Assembly: GCA_024500155.1 (NCBI GenBank)
Contig: CM044867.1
Span: forward strand, 12,785,632 to 12,849,631
Source of the DNA: Chenopodium formosanum
Lineage: Eukaryota; Streptophyta; Magnoliopsida; Caryophyllales; Amaranthaceae
Direction of reading: 5' to 3'
Length of the DNA stretch: 64,000 nt
In this document: positions 24,292 to 35,824 of the stretch, one piece after another
Position numbering within the stretch: position 1 is the first letter of the stretch
Layout: every line of letters starts with the position of its first letter
Made by a program: the position numbers and the translations under genes
The notes under the pieces: generated by a model
Seen by the model: only the letters and a program-made list of their open reading frames with translations
Database searches by the model: none
Told to the model about the DNA's origin: nothing

Positions 24292-25812
24292 ATGGCGGCT
24301 AAAAGAGCAAGAAGCTTACTCGGAGGCAGCTCCAGCTCCCAACAGTACGACCCGGCGCTCCAACTCCCTCAGTGGCCGACGATCAAAATCGCGACGGCGG
24401 AGCAACGAGAAAAACTCGAGGTGCTCTACGGACGAGAGGTAATTCCCTCACGGTGGTTACACCGTCCCACTTTAGAAGCCTTAGGTATTTTTGGTTTTGT
24501 TAGAAGATTTTTAAATGATATTGGTATGAGAAAATTTGTAGATATGCAGTAGTCCACATACCGTGAATTAACCTGTGAATTTTTATCTTCTCTTGTTATT
24601 CAAAACCATAAAAGTGGTCCGAAATTAATTTTTATGCTTAATAATAAAAACATCACTCTTTCTTTTGCGGAATTCTGTAAATTATTTGAACTAGAACCTG
24701 ATTTGAACCGCCAATGGAATGCTGAATTTAAAATGGAGGATGTTTATTTAGCTTTAACTGGTATTTCACATGTTAACGCTCAACATGCTAGTGCTAGGCC
24801 TATTCATCACCCCGTCCCCAAATTGTGGCAAAGATTTGCCGGTGTATGTTTCCTAGGTAGAAATGAACCCCATAACTGTCAGACCAATGAACTAGCTGTA
24901 ATTGGCCATTACATGTTTGGGTATGAAAAACTGAACATCGCCCGGTACATCATTCACCACCTAGGTAGGAACGCTACGGCCAGTAACCACCACACTACCC
25001 CTATCCGTCTTGGTGGCCTTATCACTAGGATAGCTATCAAGAAGGCCGGTTTTGTAGAGAGTGGACCTCACCGGATGACTAACATGGGACCTGACACCTA
25101 TATGACCGCTAGGTACCTTGAGGAGCTTGGGTGGTTGAGGGTAGACGAGAACCAGGTCACCCATTGGTGCATTAGGACAGGTACTGAACAACCCTTGCCT
25201 ATTTTTGCTTTGCCCAACCCTGACCTGACCGCCATTCCCCCAGGGCAAGAGTCTTATACTTATGCCCTGTTAGTTGCCCATGCTAGGGGTGAGGATCCAC
25301 ATCAGGCCCAGCCACCTCCTGTACAGCCCATTCCACAGCCACCATCACCACCCCGACAGTCCTATTCCGTCCCTCACGGTGACTCTGACCCAGTTTGGGA
25401 TTTATAGAGTATTGGCCAGGCCATAGGTCGCATAGAGCAGACCCAGACCGAGTTCAGACAGATGATTGGCTCTGTCGACCATAGGTTAGGATATCTAGAG
25501 AGGAACCAAGGTAGGGGGCTCTACCCTATTTATGATGATTACGCTCGTCGGGGCAACATTCCCGACGACGCGGTTTACCCAGACTGGTTTCAGCCCCCAC
25601 CCCAGGGATACGATAGGGATCCCACTGCCCATGGCATTTACACAGACTATTCCTCTTTCCATGGGTACGGACAGGACATTCCTTTTGGGGGACCGCCGGT
25701 GGGGACTTTTCACGCTAACTATTTTGGTAGTGGCTCTTTCGGTGCAGATGGTGCCGGTTCCAGTGGTGGAGCAGGTGGGTCCTCTCATATGGACCAGGAT
25801 GAGGATGAGTAG
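24292..25812 (+). pseudogene. Family D extra ORF after integrase (ATHILA ORF-1-like), two nonsense codons
   Basis: A single frame of 506 codons runs from MAAKRARSLLGG to HMDQDEDE. TAG codons interrupt it at 24550-24552 and 25405-25407. The central part (ITLSFAEFCKLFELE, then LNIARYIIHHLGRN) resembles the plant ATHILA ORF-1 / putative plant transposon protein type, as I recall it. The C-terminal part is proline-rich, then glycine-rich and acidic. It lies where Athila elements carry their so-called env-like gene, but I see no signal peptide or membrane segment, so an envelope role is not supported. Function unknown. A palindrome array lies directly upstream. Confidence 0.75.
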
Positions 25813-26463
25813 CCAGCTGGGCTACTTTCGAGCCAATGAGGACATTGTCCGATCTTGGCTTGGGGGAGGATTTTGTATTTGGTATATACTTTTCTCTTTC
25901 CTTTTTCTTTATTTTTGTTTTTTTTTGGTGTGTTTTGTTAGTTTAGTTTATTGCTTTTTAGATTAGTTTATTGCTTTCCTTATATGAAAAATACAAAAAA
26001 AAATTGAAAAATCAAAAAAATAAAAAATACGAACCAATGAACTGTAAATCATGCTTCCCTGTGCCCCATACTTGAGAAAAATTGTTTTGATACTTGGTAT
26101 TTGATTTTGAGCATTGTGGATTTGTTGATCATGATTTGAAATTTAATTATTTGGATTCCTAAACATGTGTCAATTTTGTCCAGCTGCTTGTGAATATAGT
26201 GCTTGACTAGTTGATGTGGTTAGGAATGTGTGATTAGTTCCTGGTATGTTTATGAATTTGAGTATTGGTTTGCAACTATGAGTAGTGTTTCATAACTCAA
26301 TATTATGCACATATGGAGGACAAAGGCATAGAGTTGTGTAAATATGAAAGTGTTGTTAATCAATGCAAGTTATGACTTGACATATTCCGAGTCGACTATT
26401 AAGTTCTAAAATGTATCTAAATAAATCTGAAGGCCACCTAAAAGAACAAATACCCAAAGGTTT
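25813..26463 (+). other. Family D 3' noncoding region with an internal PPT-like tract
   Basis: No coding sequence is recognisable. GGCTTGGGGGAGGAT (about 25858-25872) closely resembles the genuine PPT 600 bp downstream. A/T-rich simple sequence follows near 25980-26030. Confidence 0.6.
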
Positions 26464-26477
26464 GGCTTGGGGGAGTT
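26464..26477 (+). promoter_or_regulatory. Family D polypurine tract
   Basis: GGCTTGGGGGAGTT directly precedes TGATGTGTTCA, the start of the 3' LTR. Confidence 0.8.
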
Positions 26478-27826
26478 TGATGTGTTCATTTTATATATAT
26501 TTTTATCCCCGTCCCTTGGTCGTAATTAGTAGTGTTTTTGGCTCCTACGAGCCACTTTTATTACTAATTTGTGTTTTCCAGTGCTTTGGTAGTTTTGCTT
26601 GAGTTTTGTAGGAATTTGCGTACTTGGAGCAATTTCCCGGGTTTTTCGAGGAGCATCTACAAGTATTGGAAGACCGCGACCACGTTCGATAGCCCAAGGC
26701 CGATTGGAGGGATCAAATCGGTGATTAAGGGCTCGGTCATGAAGATCCAAGTTCGGAGGCCCAAGAGTTGAAGATCGGAGGCCCAAAGCTTCGCCCAGAG
26801 GCGCACCCGGCCGGGCGGGCCAAAGCAGCAGAGGCCCGGTGCACGCGCCCGGCCGGGCGCGAGAGGATCTATGAGAAGGAAAAGGCGGGCCCGGTTGGGC
26901 GAGCCCTTGCCTGACCGGGCGCGTGTAGTTCTAGAGACGTTTAGCTTTCCGTTTGGTTTTGTTTTAGCGTTAACTCTTGCTTAGTATTAATGTAATTCTA
27001 TTAGGCAAGATTAGTCTATCTCTTCCTTATTATTATTACTCTAGTTTTATTTTCTCTTCCTTCTCTCTACTTAACTTTCTCTCTCTAGATTTTATTTTCT
27101 TTCTTGTTCCTCAACACTATTGTAATTCCGCCGTCTTGGTACGATTTCTTTCTTAATTAAACTCAGTATTTATTTCTTTCCACTTTCCCTCATGTCTTGC
27201 TTAATTATTATGTTTTGTTTAGTTTTGATTATGTCTGAGTAGTTTAATTCTAGGGGTTATGGGGATCCATAATTAATATGAAGGGGTAATTTATTATCAT
27301 TGATTATTGACTTTGCATGATAATTTCTTGTTGAATTGTTTTAATTCTTTGCAATTGGATTATGAATCGAGCAGATGTGATTTGATTGTGAATGTTTAGC
27401 AATATTGAATTGATGAATCGAGCAGATGTTAATTCGATATTAAAGGCTATTTTTAATAGGATCTTAGATCTAATAAATTGCGAGAGCCTGTTAGATCTAT
27501 GTTGGTTAATAAATTGCGAGAGCCTGTTAATCATGTTACTTGTGCAATGTTGATTGATTGATTGTTATATTTTATCCCGGAATATTAATTATTGGTGAAC
27601 CTATGACCCTAGGCCTTCTTATTATTGATTTTCTCCCTAAACTTGATCTCCATAGCATAGTTTCACGTTATAACAACAATTTGGTTACCTTGATAATTTA
27701 GACTATATCAATTAATTAGGAGTAGAAAGACCAGTTTCCCTGTGGATTCGACCCTACTTCCCTATCTACTTTAGTTAGAGGATTTAGGTAATACTTTTGA
27801 TTAGGTGATACGACTTTAGCCTGTCA
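26478..27826 (+). repeat. Family D 3' LTR
   Basis: The 1349 bp start TGATGTGTTCATT and end CCTGTCA. A palindrome array lies at 26805-26921 (CCCGGCCGGGCG and variants, one pair at 26888/26908 exactly 20 bp apart). I see no clear TATA box 50-60 bp after the array, unlike families B and C. Its last 160 bp match 15121-15280. Confidence 0.9.
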
Positions 27827-28392
27827 AAGAAGTAAACAAGCTGAATTCGTGCCCGTTGTTGATAAGGATGGGTCTAAGGTGGTCCTAAGAGTTGTTGGGA
27901 CATCGATGATTGAAGATGGGAGGCTACAAGAAAAGACGGCTCATGTTGGTGAGTCTCGTGTGGTGATAATCAGCCGGAAGAAGTGGGTACAGAAGGAATA
28001 CTTGATTCTCTTAATAATGTCGAGGAGATGATGCATGATGCTCTAATGTTGCTACCTGATCAGAAGCTTGGTGTAGAAAGTAACCTTGGGGAAAATATTG
28101 AGGAGGGGGGGAAACATAATGTGAGCATAAAAAAGATGAGGGAGCTGTAGAGACTAATCATAAAAAGTTAAGAAAGGTCAAGATATTGCAAGGTGGAAAA
28201 AAGGGTAGTAGGAGTTTAGGGGAGAATGGGCTGCCAGGTGGAAAAAGAGGGAAGAGAGAGCTGGAGGAAGAAGTGAGTGACGTGATGATGATGGAGGGAG
28301 ATGACTCTGATGATATGAACAAAAGACGAAAGGTTGAAATTTTGACTCAAAATGTGGCGGGCCCCACCTCATGGGCTCTCGGTGATCGATGA
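27827..28392 (+). pseudogene. LINE ORF1 C-terminal remnant
   Basis: Frames at 27849-28031 and 28186-28392 look like the charged C-terminal part of a plant LINE ORF1 (for example KRKREL-type basic and acidic runs ending VAGPTSWALGDR). It has an N-terminal truncation and a frameshift. Its TGA (28390-28392) overlaps the ORF2 ATG (28389-28391). Confidence 0.65.
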
Positions 28393-30300
28393 ATTACATC
28401 CTATCTTGGAATTGCAGGGGTTTGGGGAATTCCTCGGCAGTCACAGCTTTGAAAGATCTAGCTTCTCTTGAAAAACCCCAAAATAATTTTTTTTGTCGGA
28501 GACAAGGCTAATAAATCATGAAATGGAAAAAATAAAAATAAAACTCAAGTTCCACAATTTACTTGTTGTGAGTTGTGTTGGTGATGGAAAGAAGAGGAAT
28601 GGGGGACTTGCATTGCTTTGGAAGGACTCTATTGATGTTACTATAAAATCATTCTCGCAAAACCACATTGACTCTTGGGTCAAAATACTGAAGAAGGATG
28701 GATGGAGATTTACTTGAGTTTATGGTTTCTCGGAGGAGGTGAATAAGCATAAGACGAGTACGTTGTTAGAGAACCTTTGTGGCAGCTGTGATTCTCTGTG
28801 GGTGTGTGGAGGGGATTTTAATTTGATGTTTATGTCGAGTGAAAAACAAGGGGTAACGACTTTCGTTTAGCTGAAGCGGATATCTTTAGGGGAGCAGTTG
28901 CTTCTTGTGAGTTAGAGGATCTAGGGTTTATTGGACATCCGTTTACATGGACGAACAATAGGGGTGGTGATCATAATTTACAAGAGCGTTTGGATAGGTA
29001 TCTTGCAAATAAGGAATGGAGGGAGCTATTCTCGAGTTCTTTTGTGTCTCATCTCTCAAAACAGAAGTCAGACCACCTCCTTATCTTACTCTGCATGAAT
29101 GAAGGTGTAGGGAAGCAGAAAAAGAAAAATAAGAGGAAGTTATATAGATTTGAGGAATTGTGGCTTAGAGATGAAACTCGTGGCGACATAGTTCCAAATA
29201 CGTGGAGTGGGGGTGGAAATATTTCCTCAAAAATTGCTCACACATCCTTGAATTTGAGTGCTTGAAGTAGGAATAAATTCGGTGATTTTGTGAAAGAGTT
29301 GAAAGAATGTAGGGCCCGAATGAAGAGTCTCATGGAGGAAAATCAAACTGAGAGTATCGTAGCTCAAATGCGGGCTTTGGATGATAGAATGGATGAGTTG
29401 GATAGTAGGGAGGAGTTGTATTGGAGGCAACGAAGTAGACAGTAGGATTGGTTGAGATTTGGGGATAAAAATACGACTTTTTTTCACTCGAAAGCTAGTC
29501 AAAGGAAATCTCGAAACCACATTCGTGAGAACAAAGATGCAGCCGGTAATATTTATGACGAATAAGGAGCAAATCTATGAAGTAATGGTGCAATATTTTA
29601 ATGATTTGTTCACATCGAGTGGTATGGTGGAGGCCGGAAGTGTGATTGAAAAAGTGGACTCTGCTATTTCAAACAAGCAATTCGAGGATCTGAATGCCCC
29701 TTTTGCCGGTGATGAAGTGCATGAGGCGCTTTTCCAAATGCATCCTACAAAAGCTCCCGACCCTGATGGTATGTCTGCTGTTTTCTTCCAAAAATTCTGG
29801 AATATTGTTGGTGATGATGTGATTTCTAGCTCGTTAAATTTTTTAATAATGGTGGTGATATAGGCTCTATTAATCAGACACATATTGTTTTAATTCCGAA
29901 AAAAAAAATGTGAGTCTCCTGTTGATTATAGGCCTATTAGTCTATGTAATGTGCTCTATAAAATTTGTTTAGAAAGTCATAGCGAACAGACTATAAAAAA
30001 TATTGCCATACATTATTAGCGAGTCTTAGAGTGGTTTTGTTCCGGGAAGATTGATCACAGACAATTTTCTTGTTGCTTATGAATGTTTTCATTATCTTCG
30101 AAAAAAGAAATCAGGGAAGAAAGGCTACTTGGGTTTGAAGCTTGATATGAGTAAAGCTTATGACAGGGTAGAGTTGGTGATCCTGAAAAAAATGATGATG
30201 AAATTTGGTTTCCTTGAGAAGTTTGTGAATAATATTATGAAGTGTATCTCGTCGGCTTTTTTTGATGTCCTTGTGAACGGTCAACCTTCTCGTGTCTTTA
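28389..30300 (+). pseudogene. LINE ORF2, endonuclease and start of RT
   Basis: The gene starts MNYILSWNCRGLGN, the usual beginning of the plant L1 apurinic-type endonuclease. GGDFNLM (about 28812) and SDHLLILL (about 29070) are further endonuclease motifs. RT begins with KAPDPDGMSAVFFQKFW (about 29750), DYRPISLCNVLYK (about 29922) and GLKLDMSKAYDRVE (about 30130). Several frameshifts and stops separate these blocks. A solo LTR interrupts RT at 30300. Confidence 0.9.
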
Positions 30301-32762
30301 TGTAACACCCTAATAATTCTCCCTTTTCCAAACCACTTACTTTAAATAAAATAGTGGAGAACCATTGACATGTTACCGCCACGTGTTAAAATGTTAAGGC
30401 TTTATCAAAGTATCGCAGCGGAAAAATCAAACTTAAGTCTTTAAAATAACATACTTTAGAAAACGAATAAGTCAAAGCTTACAAATTGGAACCATATAAG
30501 GCCCTTATTTAAAACCAAACCAATATTCAAATTCCCAAAACATAAATGAAATTACAAAGCATAAATAAGTTCAACACAAGAATCGAATACTCTCAATCAC
30601 ACCAATCCCTTGACAATGCGTATGTCAAATCCCCGAACTCCAGATCATCAAGCTAAACTGTGCAATACTGCTCCCCAATAATACAAGTGTAATAATTGGA
30701 TCATCACAGGGTCATTGAAAGGCGAAGGCCATGACCAAAAGAAAACACACACAAAAGCACGCAATCAGCAAAGCTGAGTACATACAAGCTACAATGTACA
30801 AACCTAGCATGCTCAATCATTATAATAAATAAACATACAACATGAATTCATTAATCAAGACTCCACACTTATTAGACAATTCAATTGACTCAACATACTC
30901 ACTAAACAAATCCAAACACTTGACCCTATATATTTAATCCAATTAATTTAATTTGGAGTAAGCAATAGACGAGGTTGTCCAATCCACCAAATCATTTTTG
31001 GTCCCAAATGACCATTTGAAATAAAAGTTTAGCGCGATGCAAGAATGGGCGCGACTCCATTCTCATAAAGTTAGTCTAGGATCCTATCTAACTTTCATTA
31101 TAAAATAAAATGTAAATACCAAAAGAGAAGAGGACATGTTGATCAAACAAGCCTCGAAAAGCCACGGGCTACCACCGTGTACCCCAACCTATAATTGTCA
31201 TTACTCTAGAAGTGCACGCTTTCCAGAGTTTTATTGCTCATCCAGGTTTCACTTTACGTGATTACAATTTTAACTAAAGCCGACTCAATCAAGAAGACCA
31301 TACATAACAATCATACATTAATTCATTTTTAATCTTATTTAGGACAATGGTGATCACATCACAAATTGACCTTTAATTCCAATTAAACTTCCAAATTATT
31401 CAAAATTGTTGAACATAGTCAACCCACCTAGCCATTTCGGCTTAATCCACCTTTACTCAACATACTAACAAGTTATGATTGAGTAATAAATAATTAAATA
31501 ATAACATTTAGGAATAATTAATAAATTCATTCCACTTAAACCATTCAATTCCAATCCTTTAATAATCCAAATGTTGTTAACAAACCTATCCAATAAAATA
31601 TGTATGTATCAACATTCCATACAAACAATTAATCCAATATAAAACATGTCTCATAACATAAATATATGAATTAATTAAATATATAACCAAACAATTTCCA
31701 TCCAAGTGTTCTCTAATCATGAAACTAAGTTCTTTCGTTTTGGTACCTAAACATGATACTACTTACAACGAAGTAGACATGTACGTACCTTGTATAAACA
31801 ATCCTTTGCGCCACTTTTAATTACTTAGAAGTCTCCTAGAGAAAAATTACCTCCTACAAAACAACCAATAATCACAAATTAATACTTACAAAAATTTCCA
31901 AAAATATAATTTACATTAAAAGTCCTTAAAACTTCATTAAAAACATGTTTTTATGGTTAATTAATCATTATAAATATAATAGGAACAAAAGCCCCAAATT
32001 AATTGCTCATTAGAACCCTAAAATCCCAATTTGATTAAATTAAAACCCTAAGTTTATAAATTATAAAATCTGAAAATATATAACACAATTAAAATCTGAA
32101 ATTTATAAGTTTAAGCTATCAAAACATGATTTTTATACTAAAAATATAATCTTTATACTACAAAATCAAAACCCAAAACTAATTATATGAAGATTAAACA
32201 AAAATAAGAAAATAAAGGAGGAGGAAAGGGGGCAGCGAGGTGGGCTACGGCTGAGCCGACGGTGGGTCGCCGGCGGTGGCGAAGAGCGGCGGTCCGGCCA
32301 GCAGGTGGCAGCAGCGGGGGGGTGTGAGTGAGGGTTTCCTCACTTAGGAGAGGAGGAAAAAGAAAGAAAGAAAAGAAAAAAAAAAGGAAAGGAAAAGAAA
32401 AATAAAAATAAAAGAAATAAAATAAAGGAAAAAGTAAATTAGACTAACCTTTTTTGTGGGGAAAATTTTGGGGATGTATGGGGTATTTATAGGAGAGAAA
32501 GTGGTGTAGGGTTAGTAGTAAAATTGGGCCTCATAAAATTAATGGGCTAATTAGATAAATGGAATGGACTAGCTTTATTTAATATGTATGGCATAAATTG
32601 TAGAATGGACCATTAAATATCATTTTAGAACAAAATCAATTATCAACCCAAAAAAAAAATTAATTTGGGACTTTAAAACTTAAAACCCGGAAAAACACAT
32701 ATAAATATTATAAATAAAATAAAAATTCATTTATAATATATTTATAAATATGGGGGATTACA
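30301..32762 (-). mobile_element. Family E solo LTR, copy E2
   Basis: A 2462-bp reverse-oriented homologue of E1: plus-strand ends are TGTAACACCC and GGGGGATTACA. Flanks CTTTA (30296-30300) and AATTA (32763-32767) are a poor duplication, which fits an old insertion. LINE RT resumes right after it (GLRQGHPISPFLF). A minus-strand TATAAATA lies at 32484-32491, and there is a purine-rich stretch near 32340-32450. No coding motif is present. Confidence 0.82.
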
Positions 32763-32904
32763 AATTAAGCCTAGTAGGGGGCTTCGGCAGGGACATCCCA
32801 TTTCTCCGTTCTTGTTTATAATGTGTGCAGAAGGTTTGTCAGCTTTACTCCGTGATGCAGAAAGGAAGAAAATGATACATGGGTTGAAAATTGGTAGACA
32901 TGTT
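32763..32904 (+). pseudogene. LINE segment 2, RT middle part
   Basis: These 142 bp encode SRGLRQGHPISPFLFIMCAE and continue to LKIGRHV, where element B2 is inserted. The protein continues at 61150 with ISHLFFADDSLLF. Confidence 0.9.
32900..32904. repeat. Target-site duplication of element B2 (left copy)
   Basis: ATGTT at 32900-32904 is repeated at 61150-61154, just outside the B2 LTR ends. With one copy removed the LINE RT reads in frame across the site. Confidence 0.97.
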
Positions 32905-33879
32905 TGTAGGCGTCGTTTGAAGTGCGCCTACGTAAAAAGCATGGTGTGAATATGCTTGGCACTCATAGGAAGTGGGAATTGACATAACGATTAGGGACAA
33001 CGATTAGGGACAAGGAAAGTAGGGAGCCGCCAACAAGTTTTTAAGGAACTTGTAAACCGTTCACGGATCATAAAAGGCAACCACGAAAAGGGACAACGAT
33101 AGGCAACAACGATTGACCCGTGAAGGTTACACCCCATTCATAATCCATGAGATTACTAACTCCATATGGTTCGGAACCACGAAAGGAGGATCGGGGATGA
33201 AGGTACAAAGTGAGTCATGGAGTCACATTCGCCCGTATTGGCCTCTACTCGATTCTTATATTGAAAAGTATTCCTGTGATCTCAAAGGCATACAAACAAA
33301 GATTCAATTTGCTCCAAACTATTATTATGCTAAATTGGTTTAATATTAATGCAACACGTAATTCTAATTATTAGTGATCACTTCGATTAAACAACAAGAT
33401 TAAAAAGGTACTTAAACCGGTTGTCCAAATTATCTTATTAAGCGTGATATTCAATTACATATTCCCTTTAACATGTAATATGGTGACCATAATAATAATA
33501 GAATAAACATTAATATTGGAAGCAATATAGCAATAAATCCAACAATATAAAATCGTTAGAATAATAATAGAAATAAAAGGAACATAATTCTTACTATGAT
33601 TTTGCTTGCTTGCTACTATAAAAACAATAAACGCGTTAGTAACTTCAAGGAAAATAATTAAACAATAATTAAAATGAAATTAAATTAAAGTAAATGAGAA
33701 TTAATTTGGGGCCAAACCCTCAAACAAAACTACCTTTCACACCGTGGCTTAAGGACAGAACCTCGGGTAAAGTATGGACTCCTTGGAGTGCTTAAGGAAG
33801 GTATTTTGAAAGAGAAGGGTAGGCTAGTGTTTAGGGTAGAGCATAGGAGAGAAAAATGAGAGATTATTTGATGCCCCGT
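32905..33879 (-). repeat. B2 3' LTR, left portion
   Basis: Starts TGTAGGCGTCG and runs to CCCGT at 33875-33879, where element C inserted. The remainder is at 52908-53607. Frames within it, such as 33113-33343, recur in all B LTRs without any domain. Confidence 0.95.
33875..33879. repeat. Target-site duplication of element C (left copy)
   Basis: CCCGT is repeated at 52908-52912. The uninterrupted site in the other B LTRs reads GCCCCGTACATC. Confidence 0.97.
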
Positions 33880-34478
33880 TGTAGACACCCATTTGTGTCT
33901 CCCCAAAACCAAACCCAGTGATGAATACCTTGTGCGTCGAAACATAATCGAATTAGGTGAAAGTGATTCGAAAGTTAAATGTTGCGGTTTAGTTTTAATT
34001 ATTTTCTCTCTTCTCTCTGTTTTCGAAAATGGCTATTTATTTTTAAACGTCCATTTCAGTTTATTTTGGTCCATGATAAGGGTCCAATAATAGTGTAGTT
34101 GGATGGGGCTTGAAAAGACCTTTCCAACGATATTTTAGAAGCCCAATTCCGATGAATAATGAGGAAGTTATGGCCAAAATACTAAACTGGGCCCGAAGTT
34201 TTGTTTTAATACGGCCCAATGATCTAGAGGAGGGCCCAATGTTAATTATCATTCCTAAAGCCATTAGGATTAATTATAGTTTTCTAGAAGTTTCTAGAAA
34301 GTTCTTTTTAGTTCTAATATTGATAGGATTAATAATTAATTATCTTAAGGATTTTTTATTTGGAGTAAAAATATTATTTTATTATCCTAAAAACATATTT
34401 CATCTTTTGTACGGATTCCGTAGATCAAGTTGATTAAAGATCGGATTCTGTAAAAAGATAAAAACGCGCTTATACAGG

Positions 34479-34573
34479 CTGTCGCCAGACGACAAGTCTG
34501 TCGCCACGCGACAGACCCTGTCGCCTCGCGACAGACACTGTCGCGTCGCGACAGAGTCCAGTCCTGGCGACAG
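34479..34573. repeat. Palindrome array in family C 5' LTR
   Basis: Units such as CTGTCGCCTCGCGACAG start at 34479, 34498, 34518, 34538 and 34558 (last one half-degenerate). The pitch is 19-20 bp. The 3' LTR has the same array at 51585-51679 with two point changes. Confidence 0.93.
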
Positions 34574-34624
34574 CGTGGAGTTTTATTCCTTATCAAATTC
34601 CGTGTTTTTCCGGATTATTTTCAT

Positions 34625-34632
34625 TATAAATA
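34625..34632 (+). promoter_or_regulatory. TATA box of family C LTR promoter
   Basis: TATAAATA lies 51 bp after the palindrome array and is followed by a CT-rich leader. The copy in the 3' LTR is at 51731-51738. Confidence 0.75.
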
Positions 34633-35806
34633 GCGTCCGTATTCCTGTTTTCAAAATCATCAATTAACAATAATTCTTATTCTCTCTTTTCTCTCTTGAG
34701 CACTTTATGCTTTCTTTCTCTTTTTTCTAGTTTTACAATATTCCGCATTCATTAGACTTAGAGTCATCTAACCAAGTTCGAAGTTGCCTTCGCCCTAGAC
34801 GTGCAAGGTTAATATTTTCTGAGGGTTTGGTCCAAAACTAGTCTAAACTTATTTTAATTTGATTCAATCTTAATTATTTAATTGTTCTTTATTGATTTTC
34901 ATTGAAAATTACTAACTTGTGTATTTTGTTATTAGAAAGAGGTACGAGGCTTCGAAGTAAGTAGATTAGCTTACTCTCTATTTCTTTCACAATGTAGAAA
35001 GCATGCTTATTATTGATTAATTCCTAGTATCATGTTAGGATGCTTTTAATGCTTTCTAGTATCATGTTAGGATGTTATTTTATGATTTCTAGAATCATGT
35101 TTAGGGTGCCTTTACTCTTTCTAATATCATGTTAGTACCATGTTAGGTTTAAAGCTCCGATCTTTATTGTTTAGTGACATGTTAGGATTTGTTATTAATC
35201 TTGTTAGTATCATGCCTAGGATCTTGCTATTATTATTAAGCTTTATTATGCCTTATCATGCTATCATCGTTATTGTTATTTTGTTTATTATTATGTTGCT
35301 TGATTATATTTTGTTATTGCTTGATCACGCCTTTTATGCAGGTTTAAAGGGAATTTGTACTTGAAATCACGCTTAATAAGATAATTAATAATTTGGTTTA
35401 GGCTAATGTGATTTTAACTCAAGTGATCGCCAATAATAGTATTATTTGTGCATTAATTCCAACCAACATAGATAAACAGGTTAGGATTAATATACTGTTT
35501 GTATGTTATTCGAAAAGCGCGCATGAATACGAGCAGAACAAAGTAGAGGCCTATTTTATAGGGCGGGTCCTTTCTTTTGTAGACTGGATTCGTACCCTCA
35601 TCCCCGGACCCTATTTGGTTCAAGACCTTATGGAGTAGTTGACGGTCCTTTGGATTGTCTTTTGGGTACAAGTTCCTTAAAACTTGTTGGCGACTCGTTT
35701 TAGCTCTTTGTCTTTCCCTTTGGAACGCCACCATGCTTTAGTGTATGATCACAGTGGGGTTCAAGTTTGGGGTTATCATAATGCTTGAAATATTCCCTAC
35801 AGTTTT

Positions 35807-35824
35807 TGGCGACTCCACTGGGGA
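35807..35824 (+). promoter_or_regulatory. Family C primer-binding site (tRNA-Arg type)
   Basis: TGGCGACTCCACTGGGGA begins five bases after the 5' LTR. It is identical to the family B site. Confidence 0.88.

Larger units (their letters stand above)
15121..27826 (+). mobile_element. Family D: Athila-type Ty3/gypsy element, 5'-truncated and decayed
   Basis: Order: 160-bp remnant of the 5' LTR, primer site, gag-protease, a solo-LTR insertion, RT-RNase H-integrase, an extra ORF, PPT, and a complete 1349-bp 3' LTR. The primer-site sequence TGGCGCCGTTGCCGGGGA, the DLGASVS protease and the gene order with an extra ORF after integrase are typical of the Athila lineage. Each reading frame holds stops or frameshifts, so this copy is dead. 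The left flank and most of the 5' LTR were lost in the deletion at 15122. The right flank is LINE ORF1, so it probably inserted into that LINE. Confidence 0.9.
27827..30300 (+). mobile_element. L1-type LINE, segment 1 (5'-truncated)
   Basis: First of three plus-strand pieces of one LINE (continues 32763-32904 and 61150-63259). It holds the end of ORF1, the endonuclease and the first half of RT. The start abuts the family D LTR, so the LINE 5' end was lost. Frameshifts and stops are frequent. Confidence 0.9.
33880..35801 (+). repeat. Family C 5' LTR
   Basis: Starts TGTAGACACCC and ends TTCCCTACA. A palindrome array at 34479-34573 is followed 51 bp later by TATAAATA at 34625-34632, so the transcript probably starts near 34655. 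The first ~40 bases closely match the end of the family B LTR read on its own sense strand. Confidence 0.95.

Noticed and set aside
24292..25812. Retroviral-type envelope gene in the Athila element
   Set aside because: Position fits, but no signal peptide, transmembrane segment or cleavage site is visible; the pattern is that of ATHILA ORF-1-like proteins.
34110..34433. Frames repeated in both family C LTRs (also 35140-35364 and 35408-35638)
   Set aside because: Their exact recurrence reflects LTR identity, not gene conservation; no domain recognised.
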